In this document: piece by piece, positions 1 through 10,043 of the stretch | Position numbering within the stretch: the first letter of the stretch is position 1 | Layout of the letters: each line of letters opens with the position of its first letter | From: Clostridia bacterium | GTDB lineage: Bacteria > Bacillota > Clostridia > Saccharofermentanales > Saccharofermentanaceae | Reading direction: 5' to 3' | NCBI GenBank assembly: GCA_024403735.1 | Contig: JAKSRG010000003.1 | Span: 112,930 to 176,929 of the forward strand | Length of the DNA: 64,000 nt | Translations under genes and position numbers: made by a program | The notes under the pieces: model-generated | The model's database searches: none | The model's input: only the letters and a program-made list of their open reading frames with translations | What the model was told of the DNA's origin: nothing

Positions 1-38
1 CAGATCTGGAACGTTACAACAAAGATAAAGCCCTGGTA

Positions 39-1259
39 ATGAGTATTATCAAATACATCTTGCTATTCCTTATTGGTGTAGCTGTTATCTATGGCTTAAC
101 TAAATTACTTATGATGATGATCCCATTCTTAGTTGGTTTCCTTCTAGCTAAGTCTAGTCATATGATCTCAGATCCAATATGCAATCTCTTAGGTATTGAT
201 AAGCCTTCTAAGAAGTCTAAGCCTATTAAGGTCAAGCCAGCTAAGAAGAGAAACTGGTTCATGAAGATAATTAGTCCTGAACCTAAGCCTAAGAAGTCTG
301 GAAGAACAGTTGCAGCAACTATCACTTATGCAATTCTTTTAGTACTCGTGCTCCTTGTATGTGCTTGGGCAGCGCTAGCACTTATCTCACAGGCCAACAA
401 TGCAGTTTCTAAGATTGCTAATATTGCTAGAAATCTTGATTACGACTCACTTGGCATGAATGAATTGGAAAGATTCTCAACTGAGAATGGTGGTTGGCTA
501 AGTCCAGAAGTCATCACATTATTACAGGAAAACATATATACACTCGCTAACAATGCGATGAAGTTCATCCCTACAGTACTTACATCTACTATTACATTCG
601 TACTCGATATCATTAGTAGCTTACCAACAGTGCTCTTCATCGTTATCTGCGTAATCCTTAGTGGTTTCTACTTCATTAACGATGGTCCTTCAGTAGCAAA
701 GCTTTACCTCAAGAGTGTTCCTAATAAGGATTTCAGAAAGAAGTCTTTCAACCTTATTAACGACCTCTCAGATACAGTCTTCAAAGTATTAGCTGGATAT
801 CTCTTCCTCCTAGTAGTTACAGCGGTCGAGGCTGGTATTGTACTTTACTTAGCAGATGTTGATTACATCGTGATCTTAGCAATAATCACTGGTCTTATCG
901 ACTTCTTACCTGTACTTGGTATCTCAGCAACAATGGTTCCTGTTATGGGCTACTGTGCATTCCACGGTAACTACAAGGCAGTTGTCATCATCATCATCGG
1001 TATGGCAATAATGACTGTTGTAAGACGAATTCTCGAGCCACTCGTACTTGGTAAGTCAATGAAGCTTCACCCACTCCTCATGCTCATCGCAATGGTTATT
1101 GGTATGTACGTATGGGGCGCTATTGGTTTCCTCTTAGGACCTACAGCAATGATCATCATTATCCAGGTAATGAAGGTATTCAACCTTGATAAGAAAGCTC
1201 AAGTATTCCTCTCCAAGGTTCTCCACAGATTTATGGCTGCTCCTGAGGAAGAAGCTTAA
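39..1259 (+). CDS. AI-2E family membrane transporter, possibly 5'-truncated
   Basis: Multi-pass membrane protein of the AI-2E (TqsA/PerM) family, which moves small molecules or ions across the cytoplasmic membrane; the substrate cannot be told from sequence. Seen: a hydrophobic N-terminus (about residues 4-40), a Lys/Pro-rich cytoplasmic loop (about 55-85), hydrophobic segments near 95-120 and 175-210, and a C-terminal membrane block with the family-type DFLPVLG motif near residue 287 and an LLGPTA motif near 364. The ATG at 39 has no Shine-Dalgarno sequence and the frame stays open to the left edge of the window, so the true start may lie upstream and the gene may be partial here. It converges on the solute-binding protein gene and ends at a shared hairpin. 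Confidence 0.85.
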   Translation: MSIIKYILLFLIGVAVIYGLTKLLMMMIPFLVGFLLAKSSHMISDPICNLLGIDKPSKKSKPIKVKPAKKRNWFMKIISPEPKPKKSGRTVAATITYAILLVLVLLVCAWAALALISQANNAVSKIANIARNLDYDSLGMNELERFSTENGGWLSPEVITLLQENIYTLANNAMKFIPTVLTSTITFVLDIISSLPTVLFIVICVILSGFYFINDGPSVAKLYLKSVPNKDFRKKSFNLINDLSDTVFKVLAGYLFLLVVTAVEAGIVLYLADVDYIVILAIITGLIDFLPVLGISATMVPVMGYCAFHGNYKAVVIIIIGMAIMTVVRRILEPLVLGKSMKLHPLLMLIAMVIGMYVWGAIGFLLGPTAMIIIIQVMKVFNLDKKAQVFLSKVLHRFMAAPEEEA

Positions 1260-1290
1260 TCGACTATCTCGAAAACAATATGCAAAAATA

Positions 1291-1326
1291 AAGGATGTTT
1301 TCCGCTACTTGGAAAACATCCTTTTT
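1291..1326. terminator. Bidirectional Rho-independent terminator
   Basis: A 13-bp perfect inverted repeat (AAGGATGTTTTCC and its complement) with a 7-nt loop, with T-rich sequence on the right and A-rich sequence on the left. It lies between two convergent genes and can serve both. Confidence 0.85.
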
Positions 1327-1346
1327 GTTATGAAACACTAATTAAT

Positions 1347-2789
1347 TTACTCTACTATGCCCAAGTCCTCTGCCACTGTAATTTTGAAATCCGTGATGGC
1401 CTCTTCCCTTGTTTTCTCACCAGCAGTATATTGTCTTACCTGTTCACGCCAAATATTATTAATTGTTTCATCATATTCAGAAAGAACAGTACCAGACGCA
1501 CTTGAGTTAGCTGGAATAAAATACTCATACATATTCTGACCGCCCAAGTAATCACATGAACCATCAGACATTTCCAACACCTTACCTGAAACTACTGGAA
1601 TTCTGAACTCAGGATAACGCATCTCGCCATTAGCCCATAAATACTGAAGACCAGTCTCAGAATAATCTAGTGTAATCCACTCAATAAATTCAGCAATCGC
1701 CGCCTTCTTCTCATCTGAAGCCTGTGCAGCATATTGAGATGTAACAACCCAGTTTCCACCCCAGAAAAAACCTTCAGGAGACTCAGTTACTCTCCAATCA
1801 CCAGCAGTGTCATAGCCGTATCCACCCAACACATAGTTAATAAACCAAGAAGGTCCAAAGAATGCGAATACTTCTCTATCACCAGTTCCATTCATATCGG
1901 CATACCACATATCATACCAATCCATAGTATCATTATGGTAATCGTTTTCCATAAGTTTCAATGAGATATCCAGAAACTCTTCACGAGCTGGATCAATGTA
2001 AAGATTTCCATCAACAACCCAACCATACGAAGCGCTGTTCTCAACAGGACGCCACATATCTCCATCACTAGAAACAATTGAATAGCCTTTCGCTTTTAAA
2101 TCTTCAGCAGCAACCCAGAACTTATCCCAGTTACCTGAACCACCACCAACAATCTCTTTAATCTCTTCAGGATCTGATGTGCCCCATGTGTCTTCTGCAA
2201 TTGAAGCTCGATAAATCATTACACCAGCTGCTGATTCATAGGATAATGCAACAATCTTTCCATCAGATGGACGAGTACCTACTTCTACTGAGTATTGAGC
2301 AATATCAGCCATAGCAACACCAGAATTAACATCTATTCCAAGATCTTCATATGGACATGCATAGGAAGACATGGAACCTTGTGTATACTTACTAGCAAAT
2401 GAACTCTCAACAAAATATACATCAACATCCCCTTCTACAAGGGCACTATCAAGAGCCATACGATAACCACCGTTATCCGTAGCTATTTGTGTTACATAGA
2501 TATCGTAATCAAAATCTGGATGAAGTTCCAGGAACTTATCCACGATAAGCCTTGTATCATCTGCATATCCCCAAACCGAAATAGCCTCCCTTTCCTGGAC
2601 ATCTGGTATTTCTGTTGGATCCACAGGTGGACTAGTCTCTTCACTAGAATAAACAACCTCTGTCTCTTTAGGTGGCTTTTCAATCTCAACATCAGCCTTA
2701 ACAAATGCGCCGCTACCTTTCTTGTTACATGAAGTAACAGGCACGAGCATAATCGTAGTAATTAGTAACGCTGCTAAAACCTTTTTCAT
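1347..2789 (-). CDS. Extracellular solute-binding lipoprotein (ABC sugar importer type)
   Basis: Predicted lipid-anchored substrate-binding protein of the family-1 sugar-binding group that would hand a carbohydrate to an ABC importer. Seen: a lipoprotein signal peptide ending in the lipobox VTSC near residue 21, an acidic Pro/Thr-rich linker, then a two-lobed binding fold of about 430 residues with many aromatic residues, as is usual for oligosaccharide binders. I start at the ATG at 2789 because GAGGAGA lies 6 nt before it; an ATG 15 bp upstream overlaps that ribosome binding site. No permease or ATPase gene adjoins it, so it must share transport parts encoded elsewhere or act as a sensor. 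Substrate unknown. Confidence 0.8.
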   Translation of the reverse strand: MKKVLAALLITTIMLVPVTSCNKKGSGAFVKADVEIEKPPKETEVVYSSEETSPPVDPTEIPDVQEREAISVWGYADDTRLIVDKFLELHPDFDYDIYVTQIATDNGGYRMALDSALVEGDVDVYFVESSFASKYTQGSMSSYACPYEDLGIDVNSGVAMADIAQYSVEVGTRPSDGKIVALSYESAAGVMIYRASIAEDTWGTSDPEEIKEIVGGGSGNWDKFWVAAEDLKAKGYSIVSSDGDMWRPVENSASYGWVVDGNLYIDPAREEFLDISLKLMENDYHNDTMDWYDMWYADMNGTGDREVFAFFGPSWFINYVLGGYGYDTAGDWRVTESPEGFFWGGNWVVTSQYAAQASDEKKAAIAEFIEWITLDYSETGLQYLWANGEMRYPEFRIPVVSGKVLEMSDGSCDYLGGQNMYEYFIPANSSASGTVLSEYDETINNIWREQVRQYTAGEKTREEAITDFKITVAEDLGIVE

Positions 2790-2817
2790 AAAACTTCTCC
2801 TCATTTCATATTTCTTC

Positions 2818-3732
2818 CTAAATATTAGCTAAATAATCACATGCCGCCGTAGCCGCTACCGCACCATCTGCTGCCGCGGTCGTTAGCTGCCTTAATATCT
2901 TAGTTCGTCCATCACCAGCAACGAAAATACCTGGCACGTTTGTCTCACAGTCCTCACCTGCAATGACATATCCATTCTTATCAAGGCATACTACATTCTC
3001 GAACATTTTGTTATTTGGAACCTGTCCAATTGCTATGAAAAGACCATTAACATCAAGTTTTCTCATTTCATTAGTATTAACGTCTTTTATAGTCACACCT
3101 TCAAGTACTGTATCACCAATAAGGTCCTCAATTGTAGAATTCAATACGAGCTCAATATTAGGAGTATTCCTAATAACATCAACGTATGTCTGTTCCCCTC
3201 TAAACTTATCTCTTCTATGAACAAGATATACCTTACTACATAGCCCAGAAAGATAAATAGCATCTTGTAGTGCAGTACTACCGCCTCCAATAACAGCGAC
3301 TTCCTTTCCCCTAAAGAAAGCACCATCACAGGTCGCACAGTAAGATACTCCTCTACCAGTTAATTTCTCTTCCATAGGGATGCCAAGATGTCTATTCTTA
3401 GCTCCACACGCGAGAATAACTACCTTAGCTGTAACATCCTCTCCGTATTCTAACTTACATACAAATCTAGACTTACTATCTCCTTCAATCGCTACGACCT
3501 TATCGAAAACAACCTCAGCACCAAGAGATGTCGCCTGTGAATATAGGTCAGTCGCGAACTGATATCCTGACACATTTTTAATTCCAGGATAATTCTCAAT
3601 CTCTGGAGTATTAATAATCTGTCCACCATAAGTTTCAGCCTCGAATACCAAAACACTTCTGCCAGCGCGCCTAGCGTATATCGCAGCAGTAAGTCCTGCT
3701 GTTCCAGCTCCTATAATAACAATGTCAGTCAT
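2818..3732 (-). CDS. trxB: Thioredoxin-disulfide reductase
   Basis: NADPH-dependent flavoprotein that reduces thioredoxin in the cytoplasm. Seen: N-terminal FAD-binding GAGTAGLTAAIYARRAG, the redox-active CATC motif near residue 132, a central NADPH-binding GGGSTALQDA, and the C-terminal FAD motif GIFVAGDGR. The 304-residue length is normal for the low-molecular-weight enzyme. No thioredoxin gene is adjacent. It is the first gene after the terminator of the ABC exporter pair and is followed closely by the solute-binding lipoprotein gene, 28 bp downstream, so the two may be co-transcribed although their functions look unrelated. Confidence 0.95.
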   Translation of the reverse strand: MTDIVIIGAGTAGLTAAIYARRAGRSVLVFEAETYGGQIINTPEIENYPGIKNVSGYQFATDLYSQATSLGAEVVFDKVVAIEGDSKSRFVCKLEYGEDVTAKVVILACGAKNRHLGIPMEEKLTGRGVSYCATCDGAFFRGKEVAVIGGGSTALQDAIYLSGLCSKVYLVHRRDKFRGEQTYVDVIRNTPNIELVLNSTIEDLIGDTVLEGVTIKDVNTNEMRKLDVNGLFIAIGQVPNNKMFENVVCLDKNGYVIAGEDCETNVPGIFVAGDGRTKILRQLTTAAADGAVAATAACDYLANI

Positions 3733-3751
3733 AAACTTAACCTCAAAAAGA

Positions 3752-3788
3752 AAGAGTATGGAATAAGTTTAACATATCCCATACTCTT
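3752..3788 (-). terminator. Rho-independent terminator after ABC exporter genes
   Basis: Perfect 10-bp stem (AAGAGTATGG with its complement) with a 17-nt loop, followed on the minus strand by TTCTTTTTG. It ends the exporter transcript before trxB. Confidence 0.8.
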
Positions 3789-3814
3789 AAAATTACTGAT
3801 AAATTCTACTTGTT

Positions 3815-5731
3815 TTACTGAGCAATAGCATTACCGGTATATAACTGATAGTATTTACCCTTAAGTGCAATAAGCTCGTCGTGATTACCCTTCTCGATAA
3901 TGCGACCCTTCTCCAAAACTACAATACAATCTGAATTCTTAACTGTACTTAGTCTGTGAGCAATAACAAATGTTGTTCTACCCTTCATAAGTTCATCCAT
4001 ACCCTTCTGAACAAGTGACTCAGTGTGAGTATCGATAGAACTTGTAGCCTCATCGAGGATGAGTACTGGTGGGTTAGCGATAGCTGCACGAGCAATAGCA
4101 AGGAGCTGTCTTTGACCCTGAGATAGGTTAGCACCATCACTCTCGAGCATTGTGTCGTAACCAAATGGCAAGTGCTTGATAAATGAATCAGCATTTGCGA
4201 GCTTAGCCGCTGCATATACTTCCTCATCAGTAGCATCGAGCTTACCATAACGGATGTTCTCCTTAACTGTCATGCTGAAGAGGTGTGTATCCTGAAGTAC
4301 GATACCAAGAGAATGTCTTAGATCATCCTTCTTAATCTTATTAATGTTAATTCCATCATATCTAACTTTACCATCAGCGATGTCATAGAAGCGATTAATA
4401 AGATTTGTGATTGTTGTCTTACCTGCACCAGTTGAACCAACGAAGGCGATCTTCTGACCTGGCTTAGCATAAAGCTCAACATCGAAGAGAACTGGGTGGC
4501 CTTCTTCATATGCGAAGTCAACCTCGTGGAATTCAACATTACCCTTAAGTTCAACATATGTTGTTGTGCCTTCAGCCTTGTGGAAGTGCTTCCAAGCCCA
4601 CATACCTGTACGCTCTTTGCATTCTACAATCTCGCCATTCTCTCTCTTGGCATTAACAAGAGTTACATAACCTTCATCAACTTCTGGCTTAGCATCCTTA
4701 AGTTCGAAGATTCTCTGACCACCAGCAAGACCCATCATAATTGCAGAAATCTGCATTGAGATCTGGCTTACTGGATGAGCGAACTGCTTATTAAATGTAA
4801 GGAATGAACCAAGTGCACCAACTGTAAATCCACCAAATCCATTGATAGCGAAGATACCACCAACGAGTGCGCAGATAACGTAGCTCAAGTTACCGAGCTG
4901 AGCGTTGATAGGCATTACTACGTTAACTACTGAGTTAGCCTTATTAGCACTCTGGAAGAGTTCCTCATTACGATTAGTGAACTCAGCGATTGCCTTATCT
5001 TCATAGCAGAAAGACTTAACAACCTTCTGACCATTCATCATCTCTTCGATATAGCCGTTAACGCTACCCAAAGAAGCCTGCTGCTTAGCAAAGTTCTTAC
5101 CAGCACTCATACTTAGACGAGCACTAATGATAGTCATCAAGATAACCATTGCTACTGAGATAGCTGTAAGAGCTGGACTCAAGATGATCATACTTACGAA
5201 TACAGCTACAAGTGTAACTACACTAGTTACAAGCTGTGGAATACTCTGAGAAATCATCTGACGAAGTGTATCAATATCATTTGTATAAACTGACATGATA
5301 TCGCCGTGTGAATGAGTATCGAAGTACTTAACTGGGAGTTTCTCCATGTTGCCGAATACTTCGTTACGTAAGTTTCTAAGTGTACCCTGAGTGATGTACA
5401 TAAGAAGTCTTGCCTGAGCAAAGGCTGCGATAATACCAATTGCATAGAAGCCAGCTACTCTTAGTATCGCATTAAGTAGCGGAGTATAATCTGCAGTCTG
5501 CTGACCGAGCATTGGGATAATGTACTCATCGATAAGAGACTTAGTGAACATTGTTCCCTGAACGTTAGCAAAAGTAGATGCGAATACGCAGACAATAACG
5601 AAGATATACTGTAGCCAGTACCACTTCATTACATATCCCATAATTCTCTTAAGGATTATGAAAGGATGTTCAATCTGTGGCGTAGGACCTCTACCTCTCT
5701 GGCCCATCTTTACTTGTCTAGGAGCTGCCAT
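3815..5731 (-). CDS. ABC exporter subunit with catalytically complete ATPase (permease-ATPase fusion)
   Basis: Half-transporter of a heterodimeric type IV ABC exporter (LmrCD/TM287-288/YheHI-like); substrate unknown, often drugs, lipids or peptides. The order is a six-helix membrane domain (about residues 45-340) and a nucleotide-binding domain with Walker A GSTGAGKTT, signature LSQGQRQ, Walker B VLILDEATSS with the catalytic Glu, and the switch His in IAHRLS. A linker of about 60 residues before the ATPase domain lengthens it to 638 residues. I start at the ATG at 5731: GGGAGG lies 9 nt before it and the partner gene stops 1 bp upstream; a longer open frame would run 129 bp into the partner. 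Translational coupling with the partner is likely. Confidence 0.9.
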   Translation of the reverse strand: MAAPRQVKMGQRGRGPTPQIEHPFIILKRIMGYVMKWYWLQYIFVIVCVFASTFANVQGTMFTKSLIDEYIIPMLGQQTADYTPLLNAILRVAGFYAIGIIAAFAQARLLMYITQGTLRNLRNEVFGNMEKLPVKYFDTHSHGDIMSVYTNDIDTLRQMISQSIPQLVTSVVTLVAVFVSMIILSPALTAISVAMVILMTIISARLSMSAGKNFAKQQASLGSVNGYIEEMMNGQKVVKSFCYEDKAIAEFTNRNEELFQSANKANSVVNVVMPINAQLGNLSYVICALVGGIFAINGFGGFTVGALGSFLTFNKQFAHPVSQISMQISAIMMGLAGGQRIFELKDAKPEVDEGYVTLVNAKRENGEIVECKERTGMWAWKHFHKAEGTTTYVELKGNVEFHEVDFAYEEGHPVLFDVELYAKPGQKIAFVGSTGAGKTTITNLINRFYDIADGKVRYDGININKIKKDDLRHSLGIVLQDTHLFSMTVKENIRYGKLDATDEEVYAAAKLANADSFIKHLPFGYDTMLESDGANLSQGQRQLLAIARAAIANPPVLILDEATSSIDTHTESLVQKGMDELMKGRTTFVIAHRLSTVKNSDCIVVLEKGRIIEKGNHDELIALKGKYYQLYTGNAIAQ

Positions 5732-5732
5732 A

Positions 5733-7487
5733 TTAAACACCTCCCTTCGCTGCTTCATCGAAGTCACCAGAACCACTTGTCTGTGCCTCATATAGAGAAG
5801 CATACATCTCATTACTCTTAAGGAGTTCCTCATGAGTTCCGATAGCTGAGAATGTACCATCTTCGATTACGATAATCTGATCAGCATCCATTACTGAAGA
5901 GATACGCTGTGAGATGATAATCTTTGTCATATCAGGGAGCTCAGTTCTAAATCCTGTACGGATCTTACTATCAGTAGCTGTATCAACAGCTGATGTTGAG
6001 TCGTCAAGGATAAGGATCTTTGGCTTTTTAAGGAGCGCTCTAGCAATACAAAGTCTCTGCTTCTGTCCACCAGATACGTTAGTACCACCCTGCTCAATCT
6101 TAGTATTGTATCCATCTGGGAATGAAGATACAAAGTCATGCGCCTGAGCAATCTTAGCTGCCTTGATGCAATCTTCTTCAGTAGCCTTCTCATCACCCCA
6201 TCTGAGGTTATCGAGGATTGTTCCTGTAAAGAGTTCATTCTTCTGAAGAACCATAGCTACGTTATCACGGAGAACATCGAGATCATATTCTCTAACATTC
6301 TTACCACCTACGAGAACTTCACCTTCGTTAACATCGTAGAAACGGCTAATGAGTGATACGAATGTTGTCTTACCTGTACCAGTACCACCGATAACACCGA
6401 TTGTCTGACCAGACTTGATATTCACATTGAGGTCAGAAAGAACATAGTTCTCACCATCGTCGTGATACTTGAAGTTAACATTCTTAAATACGATATCACC
6501 GTTACCAACTTCCATTACTGGCTTTTCAGGGTTAACGATTGAACTCTCCTGCTCGAGTACTTCAGAGATACGCTTAGCAGATGCAGCACTCATTGTGAGC
6601 ATTACGAATACCATGCTGAGCATCATAAGGCTGAAGAGGATATTCATACAGTAATTAAGAAGTGCAAGAAGATCACCAGTTGTAAGTGTCTCAGCTACGA
6701 TAAAATGAGCACCGAGCCAAGAGATGATCAAGATACACGCATTAATTGTGAAGATCATTATTGGGTTATTAAATGAGAGAACTTTCTCAGCAGCAAGGCC
6801 AAGTTTATAGATAGCGCCTGAAGCCTCGTTGAACTTCTCTTTCTCATAATCTTCTCTTACATATGCCTTAACAACGCGGATTGAAGATACGTTCTCCTGA
6901 ACTGATTCATTGAGCTTATCGTACTTCTCGAAAAGTCTTCTGAAGTGCTTCATAGCAAGAACCATCAAAATACCTAATCCAGTCGCAAGGAAAATTACAG
7001 CTACGAGGTAAACAGAAGCAATTCTTCCATCAATCATGAATGCCATAATCATAGCGATAATAAGGCTCATTGGAGATCTTACGAACATACGAAGGATCAT
7101 CTGATAAGCATTCTGAACGTTAGTTACATCTGTTGTAAGTCTTGTTACAAGACCAGCTGTTGAATATTTATCAATCTCCTTGAAAGAGAACTTCTGAATA
7201 TTCTTGAACATTGATTCTCTAAGGTTTTTAGCAAAACCAGTTGAAGCTTTCGCACCAAATACACCACCACCAATACCAGCAGCAAGTGAAACAACCGCAA
7301 CTAATACCATGAGACCAGCCATACCGTAGATGTGGTTCATGTCACCCTTTTGGACACCGTCGTCAACGATAGAAGACATAAGTCTTGGAATAATCATTTC
7401 ACAAATAACTTCCAGTATCATAAAAAGAGGTGTGATTATTGATGCTACTTTGTACTGCTTAATTTCTTTAGCAAGTGTTTTTAACAT
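5733..7487 (-). CDS. ABC exporter subunit with degenerate ATP site (permease-ATPase fusion)
   Basis: Partner half-transporter of the gene just downstream. A membrane domain (about residues 15-310) is followed by an ATPase domain with Walker A GGTGTGKTT and signature VSGGQKQ. The Walker B reads ILILDDSTS, with Asp where the catalytic Glu normally sits, and the switch region reads ISQRIS, with Gln in place of His. Such substitutions mark the regulatory, non-hydrolysing site of heterodimeric exporters such as TM287/288, so the pair should have one active and one degenerate ATP site. Length 584 is normal. It is the first gene of a two-gene operon. Confidence 0.92.
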   Translation of the reverse strand: MLKTLAKEIKQYKVASIITPLFMILEVICEMIIPRLMSSIVDDGVQKGDMNHIYGMAGLMVLVAVVSLAAGIGGGVFGAKASTGFAKNLRESMFKNIQKFSFKEIDKYSTAGLVTRLTTDVTNVQNAYQMILRMFVRSPMSLIIAMIMAFMIDGRIASVYLVAVIFLATGLGILMVLAMKHFRRLFEKYDKLNESVQENVSSIRVVKAYVREDYEKEKFNEASGAIYKLGLAAEKVLSFNNPIMIFTINACILIISWLGAHFIVAETLTTGDLLALLNYCMNILFSLMMLSMVFVMLTMSAASAKRISEVLEQESSIVNPEKPVMEVGNGDIVFKNVNFKYHDDGENYVLSDLNVNIKSGQTIGVIGGTGTGKTTFVSLISRFYDVNEGEVLVGGKNVREYDLDVLRDNVAMVLQKNELFTGTILDNLRWGDEKATEEDCIKAAKIAQAHDFVSSFPDGYNTKIEQGGTNVSGGQKQRLCIARALLKKPKILILDDSTSAVDTATDSKIRTGFRTELPDMTKIIISQRISSVMDADQIIVIEDGTFSAIGTHEELLKSNEMYASLYEAQTSGSGDFDEAAKGGV

Positions 7488-7580
7488 CTATATTTCCTCC
7501 TACCATTGCTCATTTTGAGCAACAACATAATACGCCTCAATTAAAATCAAGGCAAATCAGATAATAGATTATCAGGGATT

Positions 7581-10043
7581 TTAAGCTCTATCAGCACTAA
7601 TTACATCTCTAATACTCTTTAATCTTCCAATAAGTCTGTCGTACTGATTCTGAGATCTTACCTCGAAAACAACCTCAATAACGGCAGTAAAGTCACGATT
7701 AGACTGGCTCTTAATTGATGAGATAAATACGTGCTCATCAGCAAAAGCGCTAGTAATCTCGTTAAGAATGTATTTTCTATCGCTTACGACAATCTTAACA
7801 GCGGCATCATAAACATCAGCACCAGAATAGTTATCCCACTTAGCTGCGATTAATCTCTGCTCACGCTCCTTGTCTTTCTGCGAACGATCAGCATACTTAT
7901 GAATATTAATAATATTCGAACAATCAGTTCTATGGATACCTACTCCACCACTCTGAGTGATATATCCGATAATCTCATCACCTGGAACAGGTCTACAACA
8001 ATTAGATACATGCATTGAGCAGTTCTCAATTCCTTCGACAATAATTCCAAGGTTAGACTTTGTTTTCTTTTTCTCCTGAACTCTCTTAGCAAGAGGCTTA
8101 TAAGTATTTCCTGATGGCTGAACAAGGCTCTTTGGAAGTCCAGTAAGTGAATTCTTACCAATATCTTCAACGAGCTCAGTAGGTGTATAAAGTACCTGAC
8201 CAGCAGCATTAATTCTATAACCTAATGCCTGACGCTCATCCTCAGACAAAGTCTTGATATATTCATCTCTTAGACGACCGAATACCTTACCTGCTGTAAG
8301 GACACCATAACCAATTGCGGCATAGATATCGTCAAGATTTGAGTAGCTATACTTACGAAGGATACCTTCGATTGACTTAGCAAGAAGGAGCTGACTTGTT
8401 GTAAAACCATTACGCTGAATTTCACGCTCGAGTAAATCCTTACCGCTAGTGATATTCTCAGCTCTTGATTCCTTCTTGAACCAAGCATTAATCTTACTTC
8501 TTGCAGATGCAGTCTTAACCATCTTAGCCCAGTCACGTGATGGACCATGGATTTTATCGGAGGATAGTACCTCAACGATATCACCATTTTTGAGCTCATA
8601 AGATAGTGGCACAATACGGCCGTTAACCTTTGCACCATGCATATGGTTACCAATATTACTGTGAATATTGTATGCGAAGTCGATAGGACACGAACCAATT
8701 GGAAGGTTAATAACATCTCCCTTAGGTGTGAATACATATACAGTATCTGGAGCAAGGTCGCTCTTCAAGACATCCAAGAATTCTGACGGATCCTTTGAAT
8801 CTTTCTGGCTATCGAGGATCTGTCTAATCCATGTCATCTTGCTATCCATCTGGTCGAACTTAGAAGTCTCAGACTTACCTGTCTCCTTATAGTGCCAGTG
8901 AGCAGCGATACCGTATTCAGCAGTTCTATGCATAGCAAATGTTCTAATCTGGATCTCGAATGGAACACCGCCCTTACCAAGAACTGTAGTATGAATTGAC
9001 TGATACATATTTGGCTTAGGCATAGCAATATAGTCTTTGAAACGACCAGGAATATGCTGATACATCTCATGAACAATACCAAGTACTGTGTAACAGTCTG
9101 TAAGTGTCTCAACAATAATACGACAAGCGAAGAGATCATAAATCTGCTCGAGTGTCTTATTCTGCTTCTTCATCTTGTTATAGATGCTATAGAAGTGCTT
9201 AGGTCTACCTTCAATCTCAGCGTGCTTGATACCAAACTCAGCGATCTTGTCAGTAATCTCCTTAACAACATTAGCCATGAACTCTTCACGTTCTGAACGC
9301 TTGGAAGAGATCATTCCTACGAGTTCATAATAAGCATCTCTATCGATATATCTTAAGCAGAGATCTTCGAGCTCCCACTTAATCTTGTTGATACCTAATC
9401 TATGAGCAAGTGGAGAATAAATATCGAGTGTCTCTCTTGAGATTGCAATCTGTCTTTCAGGCTTCTGGTGCTTCATTGTTCGCATGTTGTGAAGTCTATC
9501 AGCAAGCTTAATAAGCACTACTCGGATATCCTTTGCCATAGCTACGAACATCTTACGTACGTTCTCTGCCTGAATTTCTTCCTTAGATACATAAGGGATC
9601 TTACCGAGCTTAGTAACACCATCTACGAGGAGTGCTACATTAGCGCCAAATAATTCAGTGATAAGTTCTAAATCAGCAACAGTATCTTCTACTGTGTCAT
9701 GAAGAAATGCAGCCTCAATTGTCTCTGCATCAACTTCGAGTTCAGCAAGGATCTGTGCAACAGCAATTGGATGAATAATATATGGTTCACCAGACTTACG
9801 CTTCTGATTACGGTGAGCTTTATATGCGAATATAAAAGCTTCTCTGATCTTGTTAATCTCTGTCTCGAGAACATTCTCATCCTCATGAGATTTACCTGCG
9901 TATACTTCAAAAGCCTTAATTATTTCATCAAAACGCTCCAGTATATCTTCTTCGATAACTGGAACATCATCTGTATCTTTAAGATAAGTTAGTTCTCTAA
10001 TGAGTTCTAACTCCTCTTCTGTTAATTCATTCTTTTCAACCAT
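7581..10043 (-). CDS. rel: Bifunctional (p)ppGpp synthetase/hydrolase
   Basis: Long RelA/SpoT homologue controlling the stringent response: makes (p)ppGpp from ATP and GTP/GDP and hydrolyses it. Seen in order: an HD hydrolase domain with the HDTVED motif near residue 115, the synthetase domain (RPKHFYSIYNKMK near 285 and YQSIHTTV), a TGS domain (VYVFTPKGD near 440), a conserved Cys patch with SNCCRPVPGDE near 680, and a C-terminal ACT domain. Both catalytic centres look intact, so it should be bifunctional as in other Firmicutes. Length 820 is slightly long because of an acidic N-terminal extension of about 70 residues. Its first bases overlap the end of recJ by 8 bp, so the two are translationally coupled. 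Confidence 0.95.
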   Translation of the reverse strand: MVEKNELTEEELELIRELTYLKDTDDVPVIEEDILERFDEIIKAFEVYAGKSHEDENVLETEINKIREAFIFAYKAHRNQKRKSGEPYIIHPIAVAQILAELEVDAETIEAAFLHDTVEDTVADLELITELFGANVALLVDGVTKLGKIPYVSKEEIQAENVRKMFVAMAKDIRVVLIKLADRLHNMRTMKHQKPERQIAISRETLDIYSPLAHRLGINKIKWELEDLCLRYIDRDAYYELVGMISSKRSEREEFMANVVKEITDKIAEFGIKHAEIEGRPKHFYSIYNKMKKQNKTLEQIYDLFACRIIVETLTDCYTVLGIVHEMYQHIPGRFKDYIAMPKPNMYQSIHTTVLGKGGVPFEIQIRTFAMHRTAEYGIAAHWHYKETGKSETSKFDQMDSKMTWIRQILDSQKDSKDPSEFLDVLKSDLAPDTVYVFTPKGDVINLPIGSCPIDFAYNIHSNIGNHMHGAKVNGRIVPLSYELKNGDIVEVLSSDKIHGPSRDWAKMVKTASARSKINAWFKKESRAENITSGKDLLEREIQRNGFTTSQLLLAKSIEGILRKYSYSNLDDIYAAIGYGVLTAGKVFGRLRDEYIKTLSEDERQALGYRINAAGQVLYTPTELVEDIGKNSLTGLPKSLVQPSGNTYKPLAKRVQEKKKTKSNLGIIVEGIENCSMHVSNCCRPVPGDEIIGYITQSGGVGIHRTDCSNIINIHKYADRSQKDKEREQRLIAAKWDNYSGADVYDAAVKIVVSDRKYILNEITSAFADEHVFISSIKSQSNRDFTAVIEVVFEVRSQNQYDRLIGRLKSIRDVISADRA

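Noticed and set aside
8270..8755. A 161-codon open frame on the minus strand
   Set aside because: Lies wholly within rel in another register, with no start signal.
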